Source of the DNA: Diploptera punctata | Taxonomy: Eukaryota > Arthropoda > Insecta > Blattodea > Blaberidae | Reading direction: 5' to 3' | Length of the DNA stretch: 64,000 nucleotides | NCBI GenBank assembly: GCA_030220185.1 | Contig: JASPKZ010005705.1 | Coordinates: 1,537,501 to 1,601,500, forward strand | Part shown: positions 11,560-23,082 of the stretch, piece by piece | Numbering within the stretch: the stretch's first letter is position 1 | How the letters are laid out: each line of letters opens with the position of its first letter | Translations under genes and position numbers: made by a program | The notes under the pieces: generated by a model | Told to the model about the DNA's origin: nothing | Databases searched by the model: none | The model's input: the letters and a program-made list of their open reading frames with translations, nothing else

Positions 11560-11706
11560 TTACGACACGGGAATCACGGATTTCCTTCCTTCTGGACAAA
11601 GCTACATTCAGAATTGTTACGCCTTTAAAATTCCATTGAATCCTATCGAGTTTGAACCCGCGAACCTCGGAATCGGAGGCGTGCAGAGTAACTACTAGTC
11701 CACGAT
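11560..11706 (-). mobile_element. tRNA-derived SINE-like head
   Basis: The minus strand carries an A-box-like TGGACTAGTAG and a B-box-like GGGTTCAAACTC about 45 bp apart, with a stem-like GCCTCCGATTCCGAGG between. Ends and tail are unclear. It is followed in plus orientation by a GATGAT run. Confidence 0.5.
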
Positions 11707-12039
11707 GATGATGATAATGTAATAACTGTAATAATGATAATAAAAATAATGAAATGATGATAATAACAATAAAAAATATTTGTACGAGTAAGTTCGCAAA
11801 AGACTATTACCCAGTAGCTCCGTCATTGTTTCTACGAGCGAGCGATCTTCACTCACGCGAAAGGTATTGCGGGCAGTCTACACATAGAAGATTTTAGGGA
11901 AAATAATTATTTTTGGTAGTTTCCTTTCAAAACTCCATTTTAATACTAATTTTAAAAAATTAACTGGTGTTCGCGTAATAATGTGGCACTTTTTGATTTT
12001 ATAAAATTGTTGGTGAGAAAGGTAGCGGGTAGCGGATGA

Positions 12040-12420
12040 GAACCCTCTATGAGGCAGTCTTATCAAAGGGTCTAGCGTCCCTTCCCTCGCGAGCTTCAGG
12101 TCACACTGGCCCGGTGTGTAGTACCTGATCGAAGGTTCCCTTGCACAGGGTAACGTGTGAAGACCTCAAAGGACAGAAATAAATGTGCGGAGGAGGCGCC
12201 CATTTTCCAGGGGAAAATGTGGAGACCCATTCCCGGGGTAACAAGAAAGAAGTCCTCAACGGTCCTTAGGAGCGGAAGAGGCAGCCCTCCATTTGGGGTT
12301 CATACAACTGGGGGCTATGATGGCTAGCCTTATAATGGCAATCCCATCGTACGCCAGCAACGTACCCAGAGGAAATACTTTATTACTAAAAGTCTCATAG
12401 ATATTGGAAACAGGTCAATT
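12040..12420 (+). mobile_element. Family B LINE 5'-leader-like module
   Basis: Shares ordered blocks with 41458-41935 and 63431-63860: GGGGTAACAAG, CCTCAACGGTC, GAGCGGAAGAGGCA, a CCCTCC block and a GGCAATCCCATCG-like block, then TATTACTAAAA. The module is non-coding. By comparison with 15966-16775 and 41458-42052 it is the 5' leader of a LINE. A degenerate family 3' hairpin may follow near 12404, but that is weak. Confidence 0.6.
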
Positions 12421-12669
12421 GCATATTAATTGCATTTACGCCCTTCACAAAAACGTAAATATTAACATACTAATTTTCAAGCGATAGAGCATAAAACCAT
12501 CTATAATGTGACTATCTTCTCAAGTTGAGGGAGTAGTTATACTTCGAGAAATTAATTTTATAAAAGAGACTATTTAAAACAATACGACGAATTGACAGCT
12601 CTATCACTCCTTAATTACACCAAGCGAAGACTTGAAATTCGGTTCAGATATTCAGTATATCATAAAGTT
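12421..12669. other. Unassigned spacer
   Basis: Nothing recognisable. Confidence 0.35.
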
Positions 12670-13020
12670 TCACTGTAAAAAAAAATTGTATACTTTTAAA
12701 GATGTGAGTTCATTTTTCACAATTTTTTGCCGATTTCGTATGGAATGCCCCGGTAATGATGTGCGTAATATTTTATAGAGAAGACATAGTGAATGAATGG
12801 TTCTACGATCTTGTAGACGAAGCAATGACAATTGTTCCAGGGATGGTGTAACGTGATCAAATCTGCTTACACCACAAATAAAACGTATGCAATAATTATG
12901 AACACGTTGAAGTCTTTGAGTAAGAACAGTATTTAGTTCAGTAAAAAGAGTATCACAATAATCAAAATGGGGCATTGCAAGTGTTTCTACAAACATTTTC
13001 CTTAGAGCAAACGGTAAACA
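12670..13020 (-). pseudogene. Non-LTR RT C-terminal fragment, Jockey/CR1-like
   Basis: The minus-strand frame reads ETLAMPHFDYCDTLFTELNT, RLQRVHNYCIRFICGVSRFD, HVTPSLEQLSLLRLQDRRTI and HSLCLLYKIL. The DYCD block and the RLQRVxNxCIRFI block are typical of Jockey/CR1-type RT C-termini (inference from recollection), and distinct from families A to E. Start and 3' end are missing. Confidence 0.7.
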
Positions 13021-13254
13021 ATTTCTTATATGATTTAATCAGTGTATTATTGAGAAGATTGTTTTGCGAATGTTATTTGTTTATTCCAATTTAAATTTGT
13101 ATCCATAAATATTCGTATGGTTAAGTGTATTAATATTAAACTGTAGAACAGTGGCCTCCAAATTGTGGATTGTAATCACTATGGGAATCGCTGTATTCTG
13201 TCTAATGGGTTGAGGTGGATATTTGGAATTATTAATAAATTATTATTTTGTATA

Positions 13255-13670
13255 GTATTACCTGTCCCACCTCTCCTATAAGCCTACGGATGTGAATGGT
13301 GGACTTTGACAAAAAAAAGAATCCAGACAAACAGAATCTGCATAAATGTTTTGGTGCGACCAGTGGCAGGATAGAACGAAAAATTAAGACATAAGAAAGG
13401 AGTCAAACGTATTCAAAGTTAACGAGAGAATAGCACAGTACCAGAATTCATATTGTGAACTTATTTTAAGAAAGGAAGACCTCCGACTCCCCAAAAAAGA
13501 TACAATACACTACAAACCTACAAATAAGTCGGAACGGGCAATTGCCTAATCCCTGGAGTGATGATGATGATGATGATGGCCTACAAATAAGAGATTTAAG
13601 AGGACGCCCAATGAAGAGATGGATAGATCAGTTCGTTACACATTGAGGTCAGTACAGGCCAACAGGCATA
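13255..13670 (+). pseudogene. LINE C-terminal fragment, interrupted by a 51 bp insertion
   Basis: Frames read VLPVPPLLxAYGCEWWTLTK-like sequence, then LRKEDLRLPKKD and RDLRGRPMKRWIDQF. The host frame is interrupted at 13529-13579 by a tiny insertion (separate entry). Degenerate, with several frame changes. Confidence 0.7.
13529..13579 (+). mobile_element. 51 bp family B 3'-end insertion with TSD
   Basis: Contains only the 3' terminal hairpin (GGGCAATTGCCT) followed by AATCC and an ATG-type tail. Flanked by perfect CCTACAAATAAG repeats at 13517-13528 and 13580-13591. Removing it restores the host LINE reading LRGRPMKRW. Confidence 0.85.
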
Positions 13671-13689
13671 AATCTTGAAATAAATAGCA

Positions 13690-13698
13690 ATAATAATA

Positions 13699-13762
<64 letters not shown>
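13690..13762. repeat. TTA microsatellite
   Basis: Near-perfect TTA run after a short TAA run. Confidence 0.95.
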
Positions 13763-13767
<5 letters not shown>

Positions 13768-13789
13768 CTCTCGGGATTACGCAATGCTG

Positions 13790-14120
13790 CCTGTTCCGGC
13801 TTAAAAACATGTCTTACCAACGTTTTCTTGATCTTCCCGGAAGTCTTCTTCCCTAAGGCGTACAGTACAACACTTTTCCGGGTTTCTGTCGACATACTAA
13901 CTCCATTCATTTCTATGGTTTATAATTCTTTCTTCCGAAAAAATATATTTCTAGCTCTTCTCTTTTTTTATTTGAGATTTTATCTAAATAGTTACATTCT
14001 TTTAATATTCTCAAAAATTCCATTTCGGGAGCCTATATCTTGTTTTTATCAGCTTTCGTCCATTTTTCAGATCCATCAAAAAAAGCAGGCTTGGCTATTA
14101 TTAACAATAATAAAAATAAT
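13790..14120 (-). pseudogene. Possible antisense LINE fragment
   Basis: The minus strand has an open stretch with EMNGVSMSTETRKSVVLYAL and HVFKPEQAALRNPE, positioned like a LINE C-terminus. No diagnostic motif is certain. Confidence 0.3.
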
Positions 14121-14123
14121 AAT

Positions 14124-14330
14124 AACTCGCTGGCACTATCGAACACCTAGCTTCATAGCAAACATAAGCTCTCCATACAACCCTACGCTCAGCTAATGTT
14201 TTCCAATCATCCCCTTTATAATCTATTTCCCTCAAATCATGGTTAATGTTTTTCTCCCACCTCATTATTGGTCTACCAACTGGGCATTTTCCTACAAGAA
14301 GCCTCTATATTACTCTTTCATTCCTCATTT
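14124..14330 (-). pseudogene. Family A LINE 3' fragment, antisense
   Basis: It begins at the reverse complement of the family 3' end (CTCGCTGGCACTATCGAAC) and runs back through the ENNINYDLREV region to the GRPRMRW region. 5'-truncated and diverged. Confidence 0.8.

Positions 14331-14335
<5 letters not shown>

Positions 14336-14373
<38 letters not shown>
14336..14373. repeat. TAA microsatellite
   Basis: Perfect TAA run followed by CAT repeats. Confidence 0.95.
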
Positions 14374-14374
<1 letters not shown>

Positions 14375-15007
14375 CATCATCATAATGTAATTGAATGGAA
14401 TAAATTGTATAAATTTTCACTCTGTTGAAGCGTGTATGCGAACTTGCAAATTAATTATTATTAACCAGCGAAGTGAACGGAACCTGTAATTTCATTCTCG
14501 AAAAGGGGTCGTGAATGCAATATGTTTATTAAGTGACAGACATTAAATTGCAGAAACAAGTATAAACCACGACGCGGTTTCTCAATTTGTATTGTTTCCA
14601 AAACAACTACCCCACATAAATTGTTACAAAAGCATTGTCATGGTTCAGATTTTAATTTTTGCAATTAACAACTGTAGATTTTCAGTTTTAAAAAAATAAT
14701 CATAAAACTTGGGCCGTGAATAATATTTCGTTCCTGCTATCCAATAAGAGAGTGGAAGAAACAGTGCGAATGTTAACGGTCGGTAGTAACACATATATCA
14801 TGAATAGCCCATTAGTGTAGAGAGCATAAAATCACTACATAATTTTGTTCATAAAATAGTTATTTCTGTAATTAGTAGTGGAAGTGACATTTTCACGCAC
14901 GAGTGAAACGTTTATGCTGAGACGTAGCAGGAATTTCGAGATGAGGACACGAATCACATCCACTACTAGTTACTTATAGTTGACCTGTATGCAAAATTAA
15001 TGTAAAA
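14374..15007. other. Unassigned AT-rich spacer
   Basis: No element end or gene recognised. Confidence 0.4.
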
Positions 15008-15012
15008 ATAGC

Positions 15013-15766
15013 TTAAGGAATTAGGACTGGAAGTAAATATCAATAAAACTAAATATATGGTCACACGTAGAAATGCATTATATAATGCAAATGGACAGCT
15101 AATGACAAATGAGGGAAATTTTGAGGAAGTTGCTGAATTCAAATACCTAGGAACAATAATCACAAATAGGAATGAGATGCACAAAGAAATTAAACATAGG
15201 CTAAATTCTGGAATTGCGTGCTATTATGCATTGCAGAGACTTTTGATGTCCCAACTCCTTTCAAAAAACGTTAAACTGAAAATATATAAAACTATAATTT
15301 TACCAGTTACATTACATGGGTGCGAAACATGGACTTTTACTTTAAGGGAGGAAATGAGATTACGAGTTTTTGAGAATAAAGTTCTTAGGAATATTTTTGG
15401 ACCAAAGAGAAGTGGACAGACAGGTGAATGGAGAAGACTACATAGCAATGAACTACATGGTCTTTATAGGAAGCCAGATATAATAAGAACAGTTAAGTCT
15501 CGTAGACTGCGATGGGCAGGACATGTTGCGCGTATGGGAAATGAAAGACGTGCATGGAAGCTTCTTGTAGGAAAGCCGGAAGGAAGTCGCCCAGTTGGTA
15601 GACCAAGAATGAGGTGGGAGAACAACATTAACTATGATTTGAGGGAAGTAGATTATACAGGGAATGATTGGAAAACAATAGCTCAGGATAGGGATGTATG
15701 GAGAGCTTATGTCCGCGCGGCCATGAACCTACTGGTTCGATAGTGCCAGTGAGTAAGTAAGTAAGT
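15013..15766 (+). CDS. Family A LINE fragment with an intact C-terminal ORF
   Basis: A 228-codon ORF (15057-15743) is uninterrupted from KTKYMVTRRNALYNANGQ through YLGTIITNRNEM, LHGCETWTFTLREE, FGPKRSGQTGEWRRLHSNEL, RLRWAGHVARMGNERRAWKL, GRPRMRWENNINYDLREVDY and AYVRAAMNLLVR. The catalytic YADD box and everything upstream are missing, so it cannot act as a polymerase. It ends in the family 3' terminus and a GTAA tail. A short ATAGCTT repeat (15008-15014 and 15767-15773) may be the TSD. It is probably the youngest family A copy here. Confidence 0.85.
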
Positions 15767-15965
15767 ATAGCTTTTAATACGAAAATAAATAATAGTTTAT
15801 CGAATTTATTTTCTGAGTTTCGTTCATGGCTCATTCTACTAGAATAGTTAATACTAGAAAAGTTTTGGCTGTGGTATTGTTGCTTGGTGACGTCATGATT
15901 TCGTCATGAGTTCTGTACCTAAGGTGATTTTTAATAAAATGATTATTATTGTTGTGATTAATAGT

Positions 15966-16775
15966 GGGTCTAAGGGTATGCATGCGCAATATAGTTCCCA
16001 TTGCGAACACTCAGCCTCTGCATATCAACTTCTTTCCCAACCTGCTCGAGGTAGACTTGCTAATCCGAGTAATCCTAATCAAGGTTGTGGTATAGAATCC
16101 CTTCGGCGATATGGGTCGGAGAACTGATGGGAAGAGGGGGTCCTCTATCTGGGAAGATAAAAGACCCAAGCTCGGGGAAACAACAGTAAAGTCCACAACG
16201 ACAATTAATTTTTAATAGGTTGGCGGAAGTGGCAACCCTCTAGATGAGGTTACTACATCCAGAAGCTGGATCTAAAGCTTTGAGGTGGCAGCCCCACCAA
16301 TGGTCAACTTTGCATAGCGTTGGTACCACGATCACATCACTCCTTTTCTTCACAATAGAAACTCGGACGGACTTAAGTCCCTGTCCTTTTGTATGGGAGT
16401 GAATCTTGGATTATCACTACCAAACAAGAAAGTAAAATCCAAGCAGCCGAGATGAAATCTTTAAGAAGAGTAAAAGGATGCACTAGAATGAACCAGATAA
16501 GAAACGAGGATATACGTGAAAAACTGCAAATCTACTCCCTAAAATAAAAGATATTTAACAACAAGATTCAGTGGAAAGAACATGTAGAAATAATGGAAGA
16601 AAGTAGATTACAAAATGAAATCTTACATTATTTTCCGTGAGGAAAAAGAGATTTCGGACGTCCTCGGAAGAGATGGTCTTAGACCTATTAGTGAAGACGG
16701 AACACGCAACTGATGCCTAAAACAGGAAGTGAAGAAGAAGAAGAAGATGAAGAAGAGGAAGGAGGAGAAGAAGAA
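15966..16775 (+). mobile_element. Family B deletion derivative: 5' leader joined to 3' end
   Basis: The 12 bp repeat GTGATTAATAGT flanks the element at 15954-15965 and 16776-16787. The first part (to about 16370) is a non-coding leader with GGCGGAAGTGGCAACCCTC and GGTGGCAGCCCCACCAATGG blocks. At about 16378 it switches to the family B C-terminus (LLYGSESWI, EMKSLRRVKGCTRM, then GRPRKRW-like), ending in a GAA tail. The endonuclease and RT are missing. The intact TSD shows it inserted as one 810 bp unit. Confidence 0.85.
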
Positions 16776-16787
16776 GTGATTAATAGT

Positions 16788-18240
16788 AAATTTAAAATAT
16801 ATGGAAATTTAGAAAATGTTATTCCTGTAGATATTTTAAAACACACCAAAGAAGTTGAAATGCGTTTAATTCCAGAGAAATCTAGGGACTGACATTTAAA
16901 GGAGGACTTAACAGTTATTGGATTTCAAAGAAACCGTATCGGAAGAAGTGATGCTTGTATTTTTTTAATCAGAAGGTATGTTCGTTTTATATGGGACTAG
17001 TTGCATAACTGTGAAAAATTATTCGTAGACAGTATGTACATATTTGTTTCTTTACAGTCCAAATTCATTATTGATTATTATTTATGTAAAAGTGTTGATG
17101 TGTATAATAAACAATATTGCGAGCTAAAATAACTATTGATTATATCGTTATGACAACCTCGAGGTATGCGTATAGCAAAATTCATATTTGATGTAGGCAT
17201 ACAAGAAAGTTCAATTCTCTAGGCAATAATTAAAACAAAAAAGCTGTTTCCATGCAAGTCAACTAAAACAGGTTGTAAAGTTAAATAAAAACGAAAACGT
17301 AACTATAGAATTAAACAAAATCCTAATAAAACATTTGATAACTAATTCTGCAAAAAGTTAGATTAAATTTGGGTTCGCTGAGTATAAAAAGTGTTTGCTA
17401 ATTAAAAGTTATGACGTCAAGAACTTACGTAACAATCAGAGCAAGTCCAAATTGGAGAAACTCACCTGTAACAAAGAAATACAATTATAAATACTAGAGT
17501 ACAGCGCTCATGGGAGGACAAGTAAAGAAGTTTGTAAAGTTGGTAGGAGTTAAGGTAATTCTGTAACATAGCGAGCAGGCCCAAGGGAGATCCAGTAGGC
17601 CTGTTTCACTCAATACACTTATCTTCCAGACCACTTTACACTGGACTTAAAACTTCTCCGTCACTTTTATTCTCGTTTATTTTAAAACTTTATTTCTATC
17701 ATCGACGGGCCTACTTTTCATAGGTGTAGTATTTCCATGGGAACATTTAATAGTTTGCTAATTTCTTATGACTTTCATATTAGACTACATTCGCATTGTT
17801 CATTGTTTAGACTAAACTTTAATAATGTTTTGTTCAATTCATTGCTACGTACGTAATTATTATTCAAGTTTCGATGACATGATTTAAACTTATGTGCATT
17901 AAATAAATTAGCGAAGCAATAATTTATCTTGCCAATTATTTAAATATTTCGAACAGCAGTGAAAACTAAGTGATTTTTTAACTTCTAGTTTCAGGTACAG
18001 CCCCACTTATAATTGCTGGATTTCGCTGATTTCTGGAGAATACTTTTTCATAAATTATTTCAATATGATATAGGCCTACTGAAGTTCGTTGCAAAAATAG
18101 AAAATGTTGCAACTACAGTGATTTTTAAAGTTTTGCTTCATGTGAACTTCTACTTCTAACTGACCGATTTTTCTGATTAATGAATTTGACTTGAATGTTT
18201 AATTGATTGATATATATGTAAAAAATGCGGCGGCTAGAGT
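16788..18240. other. Intergenic sequence with a degenerate repeat X copy
   Basis: 17936-17960 resembles the start of the TTAA MITE. About 17965-18180 resembles repeat X (compare 44990-45200: TTTCAGGTA, GGATTTCG and GTTGCAAAAA blocks). The rest is unassigned AT-rich sequence. Confidence 0.45.
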
Positions 18241-18249
18241 CTTAACAGG

Positions 18250-18272
18250 CAGGCACACACATACACACTCAT

Positions 18273-18320
<48 letters not shown>

Positions 18321-18355
18321 CACACACACACAAATATATATATATATATATATAT
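18250..18355. repeat. Compound CT / CA / TA microsatellite
   Basis: A CT run at about 18278-18312, then CA (about 18317-18332), then TA (about 18335-18354). Confidence 0.95.
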
Positions 18356-18363
18356 ACATATTA

Positions 18364-19989
18364 TATATTTGTCATCGTTATTTTCGGTGTCTGCTAGTAG
18401 GATAGAGAAAGCTATTTAGTATGTAAAAGTATTTCAAAACGTTTTTTTCATGAGAACAAACTCAAGAGTTCCATTCCTTTCGAATTGCGATCTTAAGAGA
18501 AAATGCGGCATTTGTAGACCTTTGTCTACATGAGCCATTTTCAAATTTTACAGGTGAAGATTTTTTCTCTATAATTTTTTATACAATTTCTGTTAGCCCC
18601 AGCAAAATGACAGAAAATAGTAGGGAAAAGTAACGATAAGAAAAGAATAAAATGAAAAAGTAATCTCTTTACAGTTTCTGAGTAAGTTCTCCATTTCAAA
18701 AGAAATGAAATGAAAGCAGAAAAGAAACATATTTGTATTGAATCTCAGGACCGATAGCAATGCTTTTCATTCTCTTAATTGAACCATTTGGATTGTCTCT
18801 GTAGACCGTTATAAAGATAACAATCGCCATGGCAACTCTCTCGTGCCCAAGGCCTCCTTATAATGTTTCTTTCTCGCCTTTGGTTTTCTCGCCGTATGTT
18901 CTGTTAACCGAAGAAACAAATGATAATAGACAAGGAACATCGAAATAAAAAGGAGACATTAAGTTGTAAGACAATAAAGAAAGAAGGGAATGAAAAAAGA
19001 GAAAATCTCATTTACTGGACAAGAAAATTTCGCTGGCATCATCAAGAAAACCTGCTTCATAGATCCGTCAGTAGATGGAAGCACGCAACATGGAAACTCG
19101 TAATTTATATTCTCTACTGAAGGGTTTCCTACGTTTTTAAGATCTAAAGGATTTATTTAATGGAAAATTTCCTGTTTAAATGTTTAAAGCACTACTATAA
19201 CATTCATTCATGAGACACATTTACGCAAAGTTAACAATCACACATTTTATCAGTGCTTAAATACACATTCACGGTTAATAGGCCAGGGTAAATAGTGTTA
19301 AGACCCTCATTGCAAAAACTAATCCTTGGCCACTTTTTCAAAGTGATAATTTACAGAAAAATCGTTGGAATTCAATTAATATATTTTGGGGGAAATCTGT
19401 GAAGAAAAAATAGGTGCTTTTTTTCAGTTTTCAGCTACAAAGAAAAAATAATTTGGAAAAAATAGCACGTTATAGCGCTCAAAAAGATGAAAACAATGAA
19501 CCCTGTAGAGATTAAATCGGTTCACAACCTTTGCCAGAAATTTAAAAAAAAGACGAAAAATTGTCATTTTTTCACCATTTTATTACTAGACCCGTAATCA
19601 TTGCAGATTTTTTGGAGATTTAATTGTAGCTTCTTATGATGCTTATCAGTCATGAATTTTGTGCAAATATTAATAGCTTTTTGTTAAACAATTCGCCAAC
19701 ATGTAAAAACAGGAGTCTCAGTAATATTTCATCCATATGGCCAATGATAGTTCCACAGCAAATCTTCAAACTTATTCTTGATCTTGAAGAGTTGCTCTAC
19801 AACCCCACTATAAATAATTAGCAGTATTTTTAAGCTACATTAAATGCCTTTAAACCCCTCTGAACATGGTGATATTTTTGACATTTTTTTATAAAAAATT
19901 AAGAAGAAGAGCACAGAAAATGGTTTTGAAAACAAAATGCTGCAGAAATTATAATATATCAAGATTATCCTGTCACGGCTGTCCTATTC
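18364..19989. other. Unassigned AT-rich sequence
   Basis: About 19560-19989 may be the downstream continuation of the decayed gene at 19990-21165 (minus strand), but I could not align it to the family. No other feature seen. Confidence 0.35.
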
Positions 19990-21165
19990 GCAAAGAAAGT
20001 AGTAATACTTGGTACATCCTAACTGTATTCCGAGTATGATGGCAACCTTCAGATCGCCAAATATCTGCCATTGATTGACTTCTGAATTATTTCTTTCAAG
20101 AAGTAATTTTACATTGTCATCGGTCTCCTTCATATGTATGGCATTACTACAGGAAAAGACGGCAATGCATTTCCGTTGTAAGCAAAACAGCTTTCAATCT
20201 TAATTTAGAGGAGTAATGAAAATTCTCCAGTCTTCGGGATTATGATCTATTCTTGAAGATGCCGTCAGACTATTTAAATCACTGCATGCACAAAGGTTAT
20301 TTTCCACTGCGAAGAATGTCGTTACGTCTCTTTCTCGGTATCAATGTACAGACATTTTCACATTTTTCTCCAGAGATTTCACTCCTGAAGCCTGGAACCA
20401 AGAAATTCGACTTGAATTTTGGTAACTATACATCACGAATTAAATAATTAAGTTCTTCTTGACAAATGTTACCATTTGAGCGATTCCAAAATACCCCTCC
20501 AGCGGAGTATAGATATTCAGAATTACTTAGAATCACATTTTAATGTTTATTTGTTCTATTGTGGCAGGCTAATGTAATGGATTTACTGCTGAAGCTTGGA
20601 GACAAGAAGTTTTACCTTACTTTTTTGTAACTCTAGATCATGAATTAAATCATTAGGTTGTTCTTGAGAAACTTTATTTGGTTTACTGTGCAAGGTTGAT
20701 TCTGTTGTAAGATCTGGATTTTGCTGTAAAGATTCATGCTGTTCTTTGCATTCATCTTCCATGTCTTCTTCAGATTCTAGGACATAATGTGATAGGAACA
20801 GGCTGACCTTCCCCTTGTGGTACTAATGTGTAGTTGATGTTGAAGTTGGATATGTAATGCCCCTCTTTTTTGTTCTCGACATTCCATGTTTAAAAGGAGG
20901 GGTGCATACAAAAATAACAATCGCTGATATGATTTGATGTTTTTCGCTATGTCTATTGGAAAGGAGAAAGACATTGCGTGTTTTTGTTTAAACAAAAATG
21001 GAGATTTACTGCACTTTAATAACAGCAAATGTTTGGTCCCAAGGTTTATCCACATTTATGTTACACTCAAAGTAACTGTCTTTATTCATGGAGTCAATTC
21101 ACGTTTCTATCAAGGGAACTGTTAACCATTGCTTGCCAAAATCTACTTTGAATTTTTTCCCAGTA
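19990..21165 (-). pseudogene. Decayed N-terminal and middle part of an uncharacterised arthropod protein family
   Basis: Read on the minus strand through several frameshifts, successive segments are YFECNINVDKPW (about 21060), HISDCYFC, GQPVPITLC, PNDLIHDLELQKSKVKLL, then LGSRLQE, RERDVTTFFAVENNLCACSD, EDWRIFI, SLKAVLL-like sequence, MKETDDNVKLLLERNNSE, NQWQIFGDLKVAIILGIQLG and CTKYYYFLCE, where a stop replaces an expected Trp before DSR. From memory this order (DCYFC, then LNDLxRDLxLxK, then WRLFIDSS, then GDLKV, then FLCEWDSRA) belongs to a large repeat-like family in aphids, spiders and cockroaches with no established function. Part of the LNDLxRDL segment seems duplicated (about 20440 and 20650). 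Its C-terminal half is seen at 58535-59085. Confidence 0.7.
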
Positions 21166-21179
21166 GAGCGTTGTAATGT

Positions 21180-21640
21180 CCAAGACCGTGTTCGAAAAAG
21201 TATATTTTGCGCGATAGTGCGTTTTTTCGTACTTACAGCAATGGCGACCATGATTGAAAGTTCAACTTCCTACATTTCGGGGTTGCCAACCTAAATAACT
21301 ATACTGTAATAAAATAACTATTACATATTACAAAGACGCGTGTAGGAAGTAAAACTACTGCCCTCTATGTATACTATATACAATGTATAGGCCTATACAA
21401 AAAATATCCAAAAGGTAGTGTTAATATACATTATACGAATCAAATAACTGCATTTTAAATGAACTGAACTTTATTTGAAACAATATAAAACAATAAATAC
21501 GTACTTTCCGTCATTTATCACTAATTGGTCTCACGGCCTCCTGTTATTTTATAGCTAATTGGTCCCACGGCCTCCTGTTGTTTCAACTAATAAACATTTC
21601 CCACACTGTTAACGTTAGTTAATTGTTTATAATGAACGCT
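21180..21640 (+). repeat. Interspersed repeat P
   Basis: Blocks such as TTTGCGCGATAGTG, AAAGTTCAACTT, GAGGGCAGT (complement), TTTGAAACAATATAAAACAA and CAACTAATAAACATT recur in inverted order at 49195-50480, where three other elements interrupt them. A segment with TGGTCYCACGGCCTCCTGTT is duplicated in tandem here (about 21525-21580). Non-coding. Confidence 0.75.
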
Positions 21641-22700
21641 AATATTTCCAACAAAGTTATTATTTTACCATTATTCATTACTTTGAAAACACCATCGCGC
21701 AAAAAAAAATGTACAAAGCACGTTTGTGAAGTGTTTTACAGATTCTCGGAAATTAAAAACCTCGCTATCGCTCGAGTTTTAAACATTTTCCTCGATTCTG
21801 TAAAAAAAACACTTCCCAACCTCGCATCGTAATATACTATGCTACTTTTAACTGGAAGTCACCAAAATTCAGCCCTAAATCTCTCACTTAAATTACAGGG
21901 AAGTAATATAACTCCTGACACTGATTAGACAACCCTCAAAATCTGCCTCCGCGCCGCGCCCCGCCTTACTCAACTCCGGTCTATTCACGCAGGAACGTCC
22001 GTCTGCTTCGCACAGTGATTTGCCATCGCTGGATTCTATCTTCGATTTCTGTGTCTTGTAGTTAAAAGCGGCATTTTTTTTTTTTTGTTACAGCCTTGGT
22101 ACATCACAATTCTTCTCTGGGGGAAATTTTAAAATAGGCTTCCGTATGCAATGGCTGACAGTTTCCCTGTGAGATGCAAAATACCCTTGACTTCACACAT
22201 AACAAAAGTTAGTCACACTTACGAGGCATCTTAAAGTTGAATTAATCTGAAATTGTAAACAAATAAATTAGCTTAAGATAATTTATATTACGAACGTCTT
22301 TTGCACTCATTATGATAAATAAAGGTATGTGCTTGTTATATGCATATCGTATTTACCTGTGAAACTCAAACTTCAAAAACAGAAAATTACTGAGAAAGAA
22401 GAACAGATGTGTTCTATAAGCACAACATGGGGTATGTATGCAAACAAAATGGCTTCTCTAGTAAAGAAATATAGTTTACTTAGTACAGACAAACTATATT
22501 TGTAACAAGAAAAAAATTACCAACATTACAAAATTTCCCTCTGTCATAAAATTAATTCCGGTTTTTAAGAGAATGAGAGCTAACTAAACATTTTAATCAC
22601 CATATTCATTTATTTTACATCAAAATTAATAGGAATTAACTATTTTAACTCGGATATATTTTGAGTGTAGGTCAGTTTAATTAATTTAATTATATTATGA
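21641..22700. other. Unassigned sequence
   Basis: About 21690-21830 has a partly self-complementary stretch (AAGTGTTTTACAGATTCTCG and CGATTCTGTAAAAAAAACAC). A GC-richer patch lies at 21945-21990. No gene recognised. Confidence 0.4.
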
Positions 22701-22710
22701 CATGATACGT

Positions 22711-22777
22711 AATCGAATCTGGATTCCTGGGATGGCAGTCAGATATACTAACAGTTACACCACAGAGGCGGTCTAAC
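22711..22777 (-). mobile_element. Degenerate tRNA-like head
   Basis: The minus strand has TGTGGTGTAACTGTTAGTAT, resembling an A box, and a weak B-box-like end. Low support. Confidence 0.3.
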
Positions 22778-22797
22778 TTTCTAATTAACCATGTTTA

Positions 22798-22975
22798 TTG
22801 ATTTGTGACGTCAACCGCTGTCGATCCCTCAGATCCCGATGGAAGGGTTCAATTCCCGATCGGGACTAGTTTCCTGAATGAGGTGTCTTCGGAGTTTTTC
22901 TTCAGCTATAATAAAACTGTTGGGAAGCTTCAGGGCCAAATAGTCACTAAACTCTATATGGCCATTATAATCAAC
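22798..22975 (+). mobile_element. Diverged SINE of the 32.5 kb family
   Basis: Head with CCGCTGT, a B-box-like GGGTTCAATTCCC and CGATCGGGAC, then TTCCTGAATGAGGTG and CAGGGCCAAATAGTC, in the same order as the SINE at 32511. The tail is lost. Confidence 0.6.
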
Positions 22976-23082
22976 CTATTATATTAGTCTATTTTAGTAT
23001 GATGTGTATTGTCTCAAATGTTTGTGCTCTCTCGAAGGTGGGCCCACATTGTATGATTTATCCATTCCTTATTTTTGTTTTG

